DNA of 64,000 bases from positions 62,001 through 126,000 of the forward strand of contig JAFAGC010000076.1 in NCBI GenBank assembly GCA_023423065.1, given 5' to 3'. A model generated the notes under the pieces. It ran no database searches, was not told where the DNA came from, and worked only from the letters and a program-made list of their open reading frames with translations. Shown piece by piece: positions 44,544-55,062 of this stretch. Numbering within the stretch: position 1 is the first letter of the stretch; each line of letters begins with the position of its first letter. The stretch is from Pseudomonadota bacterium (GTDB lineage: Bacteria > Pseudomonadota > Gammaproteobacteria > Steroidobacterales > Steroidobacteraceae). The position numbers and the translations under genes were made by a program.

Positions 44544-46172
44544 TCAGGGATCGAACTGCGAGTCCATCCACGCGATGCGCGCGGTGAGCCAGGACTCGAG
44601 ATAATCGAGCTCGCCCTCGTAACTGCCCGGAATCCGGAAGTTGGGCCAGACGTACACCTCGAGTGTTGGCCAGCGCTGGAAGTTGTTGAGCTGCGCCTGT
44701 TGCAGCGACGCCGCGCGGGTGCGCAGCGACAGCAGCATCTGCGGCAACTGTTCCGCGCGCATCTCGTTCCATATCTGCCGCGCGCGCGCCGCGAACGCCG
44801 GATCCTCGAACAGCCGTGAAAACCACGGCGCATCCCGCACCCACCATCCCGACGTCAGGAAGCCATCGCCGTAGTTGATGTTGCCGGCGGCGATGTCGAA
44901 GTCCCACAGCGGACCCATGTGCAACTTCCCGCCGCGGGGCTTGTACATCCAGCAACTGGTCGCCATGCGGGCGTCGTAGTTGCGGAACACCTCGTTGACC
45001 AGGAACCAGCGGACGAACGAATCCACGTCGATGTACGCCGCGTATCCGGTGGCGGGATCGGCGAAATCGCCGGAGCGCAGCACCGTCTCGAATCCGTCGA
45101 GGTAGTCGCGGACGTAGGCTTCCTGCGCCTGCGCGGGCTCCTCGGGATCCTGGAATACGATCGGGAGCTGCTCGTGCGCAGTCTCGATCGTGTAACCGTC
45201 GCGCCGGAAATCGACCTCGAGCAGATAGCCGCCGGTCACCACGTCGGCGGCCACGTCGTCCTCGTCGAGTTCGTCGATCTCCACGCGGCCCGCGGCGATC
45301 TTGATGTTCTCGATGAGCTGATACACGCCCTCGTATCGGTCGTTGATGTACACCTCGACAAACGCCGAGCGCGGCGCCCAGGGCATGCCGATGGCGGTGC
45401 CGAGCTGCATGGCGAGCGCGTTGCGCAGCATCGTCTTGTCCGAGTAGTTAGCCAGCAGGACCCAGTCGCGGCTCGAGGGCATGCCGAGCAGCGGCTGGCG
45501 GTCGGCCAGCTTCAGCCGATACGGCTTCTTCGGGAACAGGTCCCAGGTCGAGTTGCCGCGCCCACGTACTTGTATTCCGCCGATGACCGCCGGCTCGCCC
45601 ACGATGTTGGACTCGAGGCTCATCTGGCCGTCGAGGTATTCGTCCCGGCTGACGATCGGCGCGAGATTGTCGGTGGTGATGCGCAGTACCGGCAGATTCA
45701 CGCGTCGCGGCGCGAAGGCTTCCGGTGTCGCGGGCGCGGCGAACAGGTGGGTGGCCGTGGATCGCTGACCCGAGGCGCTGTCGACGGTCAATCGCAACTC
45801 GACCCGCCGCGCGGTTCGGGGCCCGCAGGTGTTCGGAATCGTGATCGTCGCGGAGGTCGCATTGGTGGCGATCGTGCCGGCGTTCACCGTGCACTGCGTC
45901 TGCAGCGCCACGGGGCCCGCGGTGACGGCGGCTTCGAGCGTGATCGAGGCCGGGGTCAATCCTGGCGGGATGGTCCAGTTCACCGTGAGCGGTTGCCCGA
46001 GCGCCGCATCCGCCGGCGTCGATCCTTCCAGGTCGCGGAACTCGACCTGCGGTCCGGCCGGCGGCGGGTCGTTTCCGGTCGGTGGTGGTGTGTTTCCGCC
46101 GGATGAGCCGCTTCCGCCGCCGCCGCAGCCCGCGAGCAGGGCGATGCCGACCATTGCTCCCCAGAGTTTCAT
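44544..46172 (-). CDS. CotH kinase family lipoprotein
   Basis: 542 residues. ATG at 46172 follows GGGGAGGAT. A lipoprotein signal ends at Cys16 (GIALLAGCGGGG), then a Gly/Pro-rich linker and an Ig-like domain (about 45-155) with one Cys pair. The CotH kinase domain (about 170-540) shows GIQVRGRGNSTWDLFPKKPY, RDWVLLANYSDKTMLRNALA, VEVYINDRYEGVYQLIENI and GGKLHMGPLWDFDIAAGN. CotH proteins are atypical kinases that phosphorylate spore-coat proteins in Bacillus; exported bacterial homologues are mostly unstudied. It is 88 nt upstream of the MerR gene and sits between radC and rpmB, where most relatives have nothing. Confidence 0.9.
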   Translation of the reverse strand: MKLWGAMVGIALLAGCGGGGSGSSGGNTPPPTGNDPPPAGPQVEFRDLEGSTPADAALGQPLTVNWTIPPGLTPASITLEAAVTAGPVALQTQCTVNAGTIATNATSATITIPNTCGPRTARRVELRLTVDSASGQRSTATHLFAAPATPEAFAPRRVNLPVLRITTDNLAPIVSRDEYLDGQMSLESNIVGEPAVIGGIQVRGRGNSTWDLFPKKPYRLKLADRQPLLGMPSSRDWVLLANYSDKTMLRNALAMQLGTAIGMPWAPRSAFVEVYINDRYEGVYQLIENIKIAAGRVEIDELDEDDVAADVVTGGYLLEVDFRRDGYTIETAHEQLPIVFQDPEEPAQAQEAYVRDYLDGFETVLRSGDFADPATGYAAYIDVDSFVRWFLVNEVFRNYDARMATSCWMYKPRGGKLHMGPLWDFDIAAGNINYGDGFLTSGWWVRDAPWFSRLFEDPAFAARARQIWNEMRAEQLPQMLLSLRTRAASLQQAQLNNFQRWPTLEVYVWPNFRIPGSYEGELDYLESWLTARIAWMDSQFDP

Positions 46173-46274
46173 GCGATCCTCCCCTCTGATCGGTCGAGGA
46201 ACCTCGCCCACAACGGGGGCGCGCGCAAGCACCCCGCTTCCTGCCCCCCCCATTCGAAGTTGCGGCAGGCAAAG

Positions 46275-46303
46275 TTGCCCACCACCCGTCCGGCTGGTAT
46301 AAA
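46275..46303 (+). promoter_or_regulatory. Sigma-70 promoter for rpmB-rpmG
   Basis: TTGCCC (46275-46280) and TATAAA (46298-46303) are exactly 17 nt apart, about 67 nt before the rpmB start. Both boxes are good matches, and the downstream genes are highly expressed ribosomal genes. Confidence 0.7.
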
Positions 46304-46369
46304 GGCGGCCCTTTCGACGGCCTCAAACCGGCCGCTCGTCAGCTAACCTACTGACTTTTTTGGTGTTTT

Positions 46370-46606
46370 ATGAGCCGCGTCTGTGAAGTCACGGGCAAGC
46401 GGGTTGCCGTCGGCAACCGTGTTTCCCACGCCAACAACAAGAAGCGTCGTCGCTTCCTGCCCAATCTGCATACCCAGCGCTTCTGGATCGAAGCCGAGCG
46501 CCGCTGGGTCAGCCTGCGCGTTTCCACCCGCGGCCTGCGCACCATCGAGAAGAACGGCATCGACGCCGTGCTCGCCGATCTGCGCGCCAAGGGCAAGAAG
46601 GTCTAA
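46370..46606 (+). CDS. rpmB: 50S ribosomal protein L28
   Basis: 78 residues, standard length. [37 protein letters not shown] and [16 protein letters not shown] are the L28 landmarks. It is a structural protein of the large subunit. It forms the usual pair with rpmG (3-nt gap) and has a clear promoter upstream. Confidence 0.99.
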   Translation: MSRVCEVTGKRVAVGNRVSHANNKKRRRFLPNLHTQRFWIEAERRWVSLRVSTRGLRTIEKNGIDAVLADLRAKGKKV

Positions 46607-46609
46607 GCC

Positions 46610-46765
46610 ATGCGCGAAAAAGTGAAACTGCTGTCGTCCGCCGGCACGGGCCATTTCTACGTCGCGACGAAGAACAAGCGCCTGCACCCCGACAAGATGG
46701 AAGTGAAGAAGTACGACCCGGTCGTGCGCAAGCACGTCGCGTACAAGGAAGCGAAGATCAAGTAA
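46610..46765 (+). CDS. rpmG: 50S ribosomal protein L33
   Basis: 51 residues: [20 protein letters not shown] at the start, [20 protein letters not shown] and the basic end KEAKIK. This is the zinc-free form, as no CxxC pairs are present. It follows rpmB by 3 nt and is closed by a strong terminator. Confidence 0.98.
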   Translation: MREKVKLLSSAGTGHFYVATKNKRLHPDKMEVKKYDPVVRKHVAYKEAKIK

Positions 46766-46794
46766 GTCGTCGCGACTTCCGGATCCGACAAATG

Positions 46795-46822
46795 AAAAAG
46801 CCCGCCTCTCGGCGGGCTTTTT
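46795..46822 (+). terminator. Rho-independent terminator after rpmG
   Basis: AAAAAGCCCGCC (46795-46806) pairs perfectly with GGCGGGCTTTTT (46811-46822) around a TCTC loop, a textbook terminator with A- and T-tracts. Confidence 0.95.
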
Positions 46823-46863
46823 CGTTCTGGCTTCAACAATCTCAACTCACCACAAAACAAGTC

Positions 46864-47015
46864 AACGATTGTGGGTTCTGGCGGCTGGCAAAGCATCCGG
46901 CGGCTTTGACAGCAGTCAGAACTTGGGGTGGCGGCGGCTAGTGTTCGCTCAGGGATAGATGAGCAACGCACCGTGGTTCTCTTGCAGGAGGGTCCCGCCG
47001 CCACCCACAATCGTT
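46864..47015. repeat. Long-range inverted repeat between rpmG and mutM
   Basis: AACGATTGTGGGT (46864-46876) and ACCCACAATCGTT (47003-47015) are a perfect 13-bp inverted pair 126 nt apart, with further GGCGGC similarity just inside. The gap to mutM otherwise shows no gene. It may be a small element remnant or a folded RNA region. Confidence 0.5.
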
Positions 47016-47107
47016 CGTGCCGTTATAGATGCCTGACCCCGCGTCCTGGTTGCAACCGATTGCGACGGATCGCTTGGAATCCGCGTCGAGCCGAAAAGTT
47101 TTCCTGC

Positions 47108-47923
47108 GTGCCCGAACTACCCGAAGTCGAAACCACCCGCCGGGGCATCGAGCCCTACGTAACCGGACGCCGCATCGCGCGATTACGGGTGCATGACCGG
47201 CGACTGCGCTGGCCCGTGGACGTCGCGCGCATCGAAGGCCTGGCGGGAAGCTCGATCCTGCGTGCGGGCCGGCGTGCCAAATACCTGTTGCTCGAAACCG
47301 ACGGTGGGACACTGATCCTGCACCTGGGCATGTCCGGCAGCCTGCGGGTGCTGCCGGCCTCGACACCCCGCATCGCGCACGACCACGTCGACATCGAGCT
47401 GGATTCGGGACAGACGCTGCGCTTCAACGATCCGCGCAGATTCGGCAGCCTGTTGTTCACGGCGGAGGATCCGGCCACGCATCCGCTGTTGCGCGGCCTG
47501 GCCCCTGAACCGCTCGACGACGCATTCGACGGCGCCTATCTGTTCAAGGTGACGCGGCGCCGCAGCGTGGCGATCAAGCAGCTCATCATGAACGCGAGGC
47601 TCGTCGTCGGCGTCGGCAACATCTACGCGAGCGAGTCGTTGTTCCGCGCGCGTATCCGTCCGCGGCGCCAGGCGCGTTCCCTGACCCGGGACGAATGCGC
47701 GAAGCTCGCGCGCGCGATCAAGGCCACGCTCAACATGGCCGTGAAGGCAGGTGGCACCACGCTGCGCGACTACATCGGCGCCGATGGCAATCCCGGCTAC
47801 TTCCGCCAGAAGCTTTACGTCTACGAACGCGAAGGCTTGCCGTGCCGCGTGTGCGGCAAGCCGATCAAGCAGTTCACGCAGGGACAACGATCGACCTACT
47901 GGTGTTCGAACTGCCAGAAATAG
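47108..47923 (+). CDS. mutM: Formamidopyrimidine-DNA glycosylase
   Basis: 271 residues from GTG at 47108, giving the invariant PELPEVETTRRGIEP start with catalytic Pro2 and Glu3. Lys in LRAGRRAKYLLLE, the helix-two-turn-helix IKQLIMNARLVVGVGNIYAS and a C-terminal zinc finger (LPCRVCGKPI ... STYWCSNCQK, four cysteines) complete the enzyme. It excises 8-oxoguanine and formamidopyrimidines. Its position after rpmG is conserved across gammaproteobacteria. A second glycosylase gene follows by 22 nt. Confidence 0.98.
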   Translation: MPELPEVETTRRGIEPYVTGRRIARLRVHDRRLRWPVDVARIEGLAGSSILRAGRRAKYLLLETDGGTLILHLGMSGSLRVLPASTPRIAHDHVDIELDSGQTLRFNDPRRFGSLLFTAEDPATHPLLRGLAPEPLDDAFDGAYLFKVTRRRSVAIKQLIMNARLVVGVGNIYASESLFRARIRPRRQARSLTRDECAKLARAIKATLNMAVKAGGTTLRDYIGADGNPGYFRQKLYVYEREGLPCRVCGKPIKQFTQGQRSTYWCSNCQK

Positions 47924-47945
47924 TCGCGTTCCGTAGAATGGCGGC

Positions 47946-48767
47946 GTGACCACACCCACCGCCATGTGTACCGCGGCCGAGTTCGCCGCGTTCAGGCGCC
48001 GCCTCGCGAAAGTCGACCCGGTTCTTGCCGGATTGATCCGCGCGGTCGGCAGGTTCACGCATACGCCCAATGCCGAACACACTCCATTTCATGCGCTGGC
48101 GCGCGCGATCGCACACCAGCAGCTGAACGGCACGGCGGCGGAAAGCATCTTCGGACGATTCGTAAATCTATATGCAAGAGATGGCGCGGCGGCCGCGCTG
48201 CTCGAGGCGGAGCTGGTGCTCGAAACGCCCGACGAAAAGCTGCGTGCGGTGGGACTGTCGTTCGCGAAGATCGCGAGCATCAAGGATCTCGCCGCGAAGA
48301 CCATCGCGGGCACCGTGCCTCCCTATGAAATCCTGCACACGCTCGCGGACGACGAAATCGTCGAACGCCTCACGCAGGTCCGGGGAATCGGCCGCTGGAC
48401 GGTCGAGATGTTGCTGATGTTCCGGCTCGGTCGCCCCGACATCCTGCCCATCGACGACTTCGGCGTACGCAATGGATTCCGCCTCGCGTACGGATTGCGC
48501 GGCATGCCCACGCCGCGCGCGCTCGCCGAGTACGGCGCGCGCTGGGCGCCTTACCGCTCCGTCGCCGCGTGGTACCTGTGGCGCGCGGTGGACCTGCACA
48601 AGGAAGGCAAACTACCCGCGCCGCCGATCAGGACGCGCATCAAGCTGGTGAAAAAACGGGTGGCGAAGACCGCGAAGGCCAAGGTCGCGAAATCGAAGAT
48701 CGCCAGGAAGCTTTCGCGAAAGACGCCGCGGCGCCGGGCGGCCAACCGCGCGCGAAGTCCCAAGTAG
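47946..48767 (+). CDS. HhH-GPD DNA glycosylase (3-methyladenine type)
   Basis: 273 residues from GTG. The HhH-GPD core (about 45-215) has FHALARAIAHQQLNGTAAES, the hairpin LTQVRGIGRWTVEMLLMF and the catalytic Asp region DILPIDDFGVRNGFRLAYG. This places it with AlkA/DNA-3-methyladenine glycosylase II lacking the extra N-terminal AlkA domain. The C-terminal 55 residues are almost all Lys, Arg and Ala (AKTAKAKVAKSKIARKLSRK), probably a disordered DNA-binding tail. It follows mutM closely, forming a base-excision pair. Its TAG abuts the convergent ggt stop. Confidence 0.9.
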   Translation: MTTPTAMCTAAEFAAFRRRLAKVDPVLAGLIRAVGRFTHTPNAEHTPFHALARAIAHQQLNGTAAESIFGRFVNLYARDGAAAALLEAELVLETPDEKLRAVGLSFAKIASIKDLAAKTIAGTVPPYEILHTLADDEIVERLTQVRGIGRWTVEMLLMFRLGRPDILPIDDFGVRNGFRLAYGLRGMPTPRALAEYGARWAPYRSVAAWYLWRAVDLHKEGKLPAPPIRTRIKLVKKRVAKTAKAKVAKSKIARKLSRKTPRRRAANRARSPK

Positions 48768-50477
48768 TCAGTATACGAGCCCGACTCCCGCGCCGCGCGG
48801 ATCCGAGGCCGCCTCGACCTTGCCCGTCTTGTAGTCCCAGGTGACGACCTGCATGTTTCCCCAGCGGCGCGTGCCCTCGCGCAGCTTGTGGCCGCGCGCT
48901 TCGAGCGCCTTGCGGTCCTCCGGCGTCAGCGCATCCGATTCGAACTGCAGGACGTCGGGCGAGAACTGGTGATGGAAGCGGGGCGCGGCGGCGATTTCCT
49001 GCGCGCTCTTGCCGTCCATGAAATTGAGCGTGCCCAGCAGCACCATGCCCGGGATGTAACTGCCGCCCGGAGAGCCGAGGATCATCAGGCCATTCGGACC
49101 TTCGACGAACGTCGGGGTCGATGACGACAGCGGCCGCTTGCCGGGCGCAATCGCATTCGCGTCGCCGCCGATGAGCTGGAAGCCGTTCGGCACGCCCGGC
49201 TTCGCGGAGAAATCGTCCATCTGGTTGTTGAGCAGGATCCCGGTGCCCGGAATCATGAGCCCGGAGCCGAAGAAGAAGTTCAGCGTGATGGTCGCCGCGA
49301 CCATGTTGCCGTCCTTGTCGATCACCGAGAAATGCGTGGTGGACGGGCCCGGCGGCGGCGCATCCACACCCGGCAACAACTCGCTCGGCATGGCGCGATC
49401 CATGCGGATGGACGCGCGCTGACCGGCGGCGTAGTTAGGATCGATCAGTCGCGCGACCGGCACGTCTACGAAATCCGGATCGCCGAGATACACGGCGCGG
49501 TCGCGATGCACGCGGCGCATGGCCTCGACCACCAGGTGCGTACGCGTGACCTTGTCCAGCTTCGAAAGATCGAAGCCCTCGAGGATGTTGAGCGCGTTGA
49601 CGAGCGCGACACCCCCGGACGCCGGCGGCGAACCCGATACGATGCGCGCGCCGCGGTAGTGCCCGACGACCGGCGCGCGCTCGACGATCCTGTAGTTAGC
49701 CAGGTCGGCCTCGGTCCAGTTGCCGCCGAGCTTGCGCACCCCGGCGACGAGTTTCTTGGCGAATGCCCCCTTGTAGAAGCCGTCCGCACCCTTCGCGGCG
49801 AGCACCTCGAAGCTTGCCGCGAGATCCGGCTGGCGGATCACGTGACCCAGCGGCGGCACTTCGCCCTTCACGAGAAACACGCGCGCCGCATCGGGAGTCT
49901 TGAGAAACGCGGCCTTCTTGAAGTTCATGCCGCCGCGCAGCCGCTCGTAGAGCGGAAAACCGTCGCGCGCGAGCTTGATCGCGGGCTGCAGGCTGGTCGC
50001 GAGCGGCAACTTGCCGTACTTCCCGGCGAGATGCACCATGCCGGCGGGCTCGCCCGGAATGCCGGCCGCGAGTGCCGAATCGCGCGACAGCCCGGGGATC
50101 ACGTTGCCGTCCTTGTCGAGATACATGTCGCGCGAAGCGGCGGCGGGCGCCATCTCGCGCAGGTCGATCATGATCTCGGCGCCGTCGCTCGCGCGTCGCA
50201 CCAGGAAGAAACCGCCGCCGCCGAGCCCCGAGCTCGATGGCTCGACCACGGCCAGCGCCGCGGCCACCGCCACCGCGGCGTCGAAGGCGTTGCCGCCTTT
50301 CGCGAGGACCTGGTGGCCCGCCTCGCTCGCAAGTGGATAGGCGCTGGCGATCGCGGCCTTCCCCGGACCCTGCGCCGGGATGTTGCTCGCGGGCGCGGCC
50401 GCGATCAGCGGCGTCACGAATACGGCGATGAAGAAGACTGCGAAGGCGCGCAGTCCGCGCGGCACGGGGTGATTCAT
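48768..50477 (-). CDS. ggt: Gamma-glutamyltransferase
   Basis: 569 residues. ATG at 50477 follows GGAG (inside the coaD end) by six bases; a TTG six nt further up is less likely. A signal peptide (about 1-28) precedes the large and small subunits. The autoprocessing/catalytic Thr is near residue 379 in GPSTTHFSVIDKDGN. Other marks are SGLGGGGFFLVR, NNQMDDFS, LSSSTPTF and GSPGGSYIPG. It hydrolyses glutathione in the periplasm. Cotranscription with coaD is suggested by a 2-nt gap, an unusual pairing. Confidence 0.96.
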   Translation of the reverse strand: MNHPVPRGLRAFAVFFIAVFVTPLIAAAPASNIPAQGPGKAAIASAYPLASEAGHQVLAKGGNAFDAAVAVAAALAVVEPSSSGLGGGGFFLVRRASDGAEIMIDLREMAPAAASRDMYLDKDGNVIPGLSRDSALAAGIPGEPAGMVHLAGKYGKLPLATSLQPAIKLARDGFPLYERLRGGMNFKKAAFLKTPDAARVFLVKGEVPPLGHVIRQPDLAASFEVLAAKGADGFYKGAFAKKLVAGVRKLGGNWTEADLANYRIVERAPVVGHYRGARIVSGSPPASGGVALVNALNILEGFDLSKLDKVTRTHLVVEAMRRVHRDRAVYLGDPDFVDVPVARLIDPNYAAGQRASIRMDRAMPSELLPGVDAPPPGPSTTHFSVIDKDGNMVAATITLNFFFGSGLMIPGTGILLNNQMDDFSAKPGVPNGFQLIGGDANAIAPGKRPLSSSTPTFVEGPNGLMILGSPGGSYIPGMVLLGTLNFMDGKSAQEIAAAPRFHHQFSPDVLQFESDALTPEDRKALEARGHKLREGTRRWGNMQVVTWDYKTGKVEAASDPRGAGVGLVY

Positions 50478-50479
50478 CT

Positions 50480-51606
<1,127 letters not shown>

Positions 51607-51728
51607 TTAGATCCGCGCTGCGTGGCTTGCCACCTTTTGGGGCCCAAGCGTAACCTACCGATCAAACGACGAGGGGATCCGCGACCGGAGGGTCTCCGCA
51701 CACATAAAAGTTTCTCAGGAGCCAACTC

Positions 51729-53981
51729 ATGAAGAGGCTACACGCAGCCGCGCTGATAACCCTCGCCGCGTTCGCGGCCGGCTGCTCGAGTTCGGTGGAC
51801 AATCCACCCGCGATAACGCCGACCGATCCGACCACTGGCAACCTCGCTCCACCGCTCGTCGATTCGTTGTCTCCCAACCGCGCGCTGTTCGCGCCTAACC
51901 AGGGCGTGTTGCCCTACCCGCACGACGCGTACTTCACGCCGACGCCGGGAGTGCCGACCGACGGCACGCTGAATCTTCCCTCGAGCGCATTCTTCCCCGC
52001 GACGGTGCGCATGCCGGGCACGACCACCACCGAACCGGTGGTCAACGCGCTCGACGGATTCTCGACGCAGGCGCCGATCAAGCTGCGCTTCTCCACCCAG
52101 ATCAATCTCGCGACCGCGGCCGCCGGAATCCGGCTCGTGGAAGTCGACATCGATCCGGCGACCAAGGCGACGGTCGCGCTGCCGATCACCGCGAACCCGG
52201 TGCGCCGCGTGCTCGTGCAGGACGTCGACTATCGTGTCGAGGTCGCGCCGAACATCGACGCCGCCGGCACGTTGATCCAGCTCGTTCCGCTGCGCCCGCT
52301 GCAGGCGAACAACGCGCCGCCGGGACCGACGCGTCCGCGCGACGTCGGCTACCTCGTGCTCGTGACGAACGCACTGCAGGCGGCGAACGGCGCGCCGATC
52401 GATCCGGATGCGGACTACGCGCTCATCAAGTCCAACGCGCTCGCGAACACCTGCGCGACCATCACTGACGCGCGCCTCAATGCGCTCTGCAATCTCTCGC
52501 GCGCGCATTTCGGCGCGGCGGTCGCCGCGGGCGTCAATCCCACGACGATCGTCGTTTCCTCCAGCTTCACGACGCAGTCGGTGGAGACCGTGCTCGCGGT
52601 GGTCTCGCAAATGGTCGCCGGTGCTCCGCCGCCGGCTACCGCCGTGTTGCCCGTGCCGGTCGCGACCACCGGCGCCATCACGGGACCTGCCGGCCCGAAT
52701 CTGGCGAACATTCACGTCGGCACGATCACGCTGCCTTACTACCTGAGCACGCCGGTCGCGCCGCCCGCGGGTACGGGCACCGAGCCGCTCACGAATTTCT
52801 GGCGCGCCGCGGCCCCGCCACCGGCGGTCGCGGGTCTGCAGGACCCGAAGAACGAGCGCAATCTCACGCGTTTCAATCCGGTTCCCGAGGTGAAGGCCCA
52901 GCTCACGGTGCCGATGCTCATCGGCATTCCGCGCGCGCCGGCCACGAAGCCCGCCGCGGGCTGGCCGGTGGTCATCTATCAGCACGGCATCACCGAGGAT
53001 CGCGGCACGCTCGCGCTGCTCGCCGATGCGGCCGCGGCCGCCGGTTTCGTGATCGTCGGCATCGACCTGCCGCTCCACGGCATCATGCCGAACGATCCGC
53101 TGTACGCGCTCTCGCCCACCAACCCGGCGAATGCCGCGCTGCCCGCGCCATTCCGCGTAGGTGAGCCGACGTTCAACGTCGACTACGTGAACAACACCAC
53201 GCAGGCGCCGGGACCGGATGGCGTACCGGATAGTTCCGGCCAGCACTTCATCAATCTCCAGAGCACGCTCACGGCGCGCGACAACATCCGCCAGGCGGTC
53301 GCGAACCTCGTGGCGCTGACGCGCGCGGCACCGACGCTGGATCTCGACGGCGACCCGAACACGGTCGACATCGATGCGGACCGCATGCACTTCTTCGGCT
53401 GGTCGCTCGGCGGAATCGTCGGCAGCACCTTCGCGGGTACGCCAGGGGCCGCGAACATCCGTTCGTTCGGATTCTTCGCCGCCGGCTGCGGCATCATGGA
53501 GACGCTGCGCCAGTCGCCCGGCTACTCTCCGGTGCTCAACAACGGCCTCGCGGCCGCCGGCTTCCCGCCGGGCACCTCCATCTACTGGGAGTTCGTGCAC
53601 GCGGCGCAGGCCGCGGTGGAATCGGGCGACGGCTGCAACTACACGGCCAACTGGAACACGAAGCCGACGCTGCTGCAGATGATCCAGGGCACGCCCGGCG
53701 ACGCCACGCGCCCGACGGATCAGGCCGTGCCGAATTCATCGACGCTGCGCCTCGCGAACCTGCTGGGACTGCCGACGATCACGGCGACCCTTACCGATCC
53801 GAACGGCGCGCGCGCTCTCACGCGCTTCACGGAAGGCGGCCACGGCACGATCGCGATTCCGAGCCCGGCGCCGCAGACGCTCGCTTCCTACGTCGAGGCG
53901 CGCACCCAGCTCGCCACCTTCCTCGGGTCCGGCGGATTGCAGATCGCGGTGACCAACCCGGCGATCCTCTCGCCGGAGTAA
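51729..53981 (+). CDS. Pla-1/Cef/VolA-type lipoprotein lipase
   Basis: 750 residues. A lipoprotein signal ends at Cys19 (LAAFAAGCSSS). A long N-terminal region (about 40-400), rich in Pro/Ala/Thr, has DSLSPNRALFAPNQGVLPYP-type segments. It is followed by an alpha/beta-hydrolase (about 410-740) with PVVIYQHGITEDRGTLALLA, the nucleophile Ser559 in FFGWSLGGIVG, an acidic GDGCNYTANW region and His in FTEGGHGTIA. The layout matches the extracellular Pla-1/Cef lipase family, including the surface lysophospholipase VolA. It could release fatty acids from external lipids. It lies alone between rsmD and ftsY with its own terminator. Confidence 0.85.
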   Translation: MKRLHAAALITLAAFAAGCSSSVDNPPAITPTDPTTGNLAPPLVDSLSPNRALFAPNQGVLPYPHDAYFTPTPGVPTDGTLNLPSSAFFPATVRMPGTTTTEPVVNALDGFSTQAPIKLRFSTQINLATAAAGIRLVEVDIDPATKATVALPITANPVRRVLVQDVDYRVEVAPNIDAAGTLIQLVPLRPLQANNAPPGPTRPRDVGYLVLVTNALQAANGAPIDPDADYALIKSNALANTCATITDARLNALCNLSRAHFGAAVAAGVNPTTIVVSSSFTTQSVETVLAVVSQMVAGAPPPATAVLPVPVATTGAITGPAGPNLANIHVGTITLPYYLSTPVAPPAGTGTEPLTNFWRAAAPPPAVAGLQDPKNERNLTRFNPVPEVKAQLTVPMLIGIPRAPATKPAAGWPVVIYQHGITEDRGTLALLADAAAAAGFVIVGIDLPLHGIMPNDPLYALSPTNPANAALPAPFRVGEPTFNVDYVNNTTQAPGPDGVPDSSGQHFINLQSTLTARDNIRQAVANLVALTRAAPTLDLDGDPNTVDIDADRMHFFGWSLGGIVGSTFAGTPGAANIRSFGFFAAGCGIMETLRQSPGYSPVLNNGLAAAGFPPGTSIYWEFVHAAQAAVESGDGCNYTANWNTKPTLLQMIQGTPGDATRPTDQAVPNSSTLRLANLLGLPTITATLTDPNGARALTRFTEGGHGTIAIPSPAPQTLASYVEARTQLATFLGSGGLQIAVTNPAILSPE

Positions 53982-54005
53982 GTTACCGTCACCATTGAAG
54001 AAAAG

Positions 54006-54032
54006 GAGCGGCCTGCGGGCCGCTCTTTTTTT
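54006..54032 (+). terminator. Rho-independent terminator after the lipase gene
   Basis: GAGCGGCC (54006-54013) and GGCCGCTC (54018-54025) form a perfect stem around TGCG, followed by seven T. It separates the lipase from ftsY. Confidence 0.93.
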
Positions 54033-54099
54033 CGCCCCTCGTTTCGGGCTGCTACTCTTCCGGCCCGCCAACTCCGTGTTTTCTCACCCGGCACCAACC

Positions 54100-55050
54100 A
54101 TGTCCTCCGACTCGTCCAAGACCGGTTTCATCGCGCGCATGCGCGCCAAGATCAATCGCCCGGGATCGTGGCTTTCCTACGACCTCGCGAACCTGGTGCC
54201 GGGCCGCAAGATCGACGATGAAATCCTCGATGAGCTCGAGACGCGCCTGCTCACGGCCGACGTCGGAGTCGAAGCGACGCAGACCATCCTCGACGAATTG
54301 CGCAAGAAGGTCGCGCGCAAGGAGCTCGACGACGTCGATCGTCTCATCGCCGCGCTCACCGATTCGATCGCCTCGATCCTGATGCCGGTGCAGAAGCCGC
54401 TCGACATCTCCGGCCAGAAGCCCTTCGTATTGCTGGTCGTGGGCGTCAACGGCTCGGGCAAGACCACGACGATCGGGAAGCTGGCACGGCGCTTCGCCGA
54501 TGCCGGCAAACACGTGGTGCTCGCCGCCGGCGACACGTTTCGCGCGGCCGCGATCGAGCAGCTCGGCATCTGGGCCGAACGTGCCGGCGCGGACATCATC
54601 CAGCAGCAGGCCGGAGCGGACCCGGGCGCGGTGGTGTTCGACGCGGTACAGGCCGCGCGCTCGCGGCGCGCGGACATCGTGATCATCGACACGGCCGGCC
54701 GCCTTCATAGCCAGTCGCACCTCATGGACGAACTCAAAAAGGTCAGGCGGGTGATCCAGCGCGTGGAACCATCGGCGCCGCATGAAGTCCTGTTGGTACT
54801 CGATGCCAACCAGGGACAAAACGCGCTCACGCAGGCCTTGCAGTTCCACGAAGCCGTGGGCGTCACGGGGCTCGTGCTCACCAAGCTCGACGGCACGGCC
54901 AAGGGCGGCATCGTCATCGCGATCGCGCGCAAGCTCGGACTGCCCATCCGTTTCATCGGCGTGGGCGAACACGCCGAGGATTTCGGCGAATTCGATGCGC
55001 GCGCCTTCGCCAACGCCCTCGTTTCCGGCAACTCGCGCGGCAGCGGTTAA
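54100..55050 (+). CDS. ftsY: Signal recognition particle receptor FtsY
   Basis: 316 residues from ATG at 54100. The short N-terminal region is far less acidic than the E. coli A domain. The NG domain has [16 protein letters not shown]1 [26 protein letters not shown], the DTAGRL site, [11 protein letters not shown] and the closing [18 protein letters not shown]. It docks ribosome-SRP complexes at the inner membrane. It heads the conserved ftsY-ftsE-ftsX-rpoH block. Confidence 0.98.
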   Translation: MSSDSSKTGFIARMRAKINRPGSWLSYDLANLVPGRKIDDEILDELETRLLTADVGVEATQTILDELRKKVARKELDDVDRLIAALTDSIASILMPVQKPLDISGQKPFVLLVVGVNGSGKTTTIGKLARRFADAGKHVVLAAGDTFRAAAIEQLGIWAERAGADIIQQQAGADPGAVVFDAVQAARSRRADIVIIDTAGRLHSQSHLMDELKKVRRVIQRVEPSAPHEVLLVLDANQGQNALTQALQFHEAVGVTGLVLTKLDGTAKGGIVIAIARKLGLPIRFIGVGEHAEDFGEFDARAFANALVSGNSRGSG

Positions 55051-55062
55051 TATCCCCGCTCA

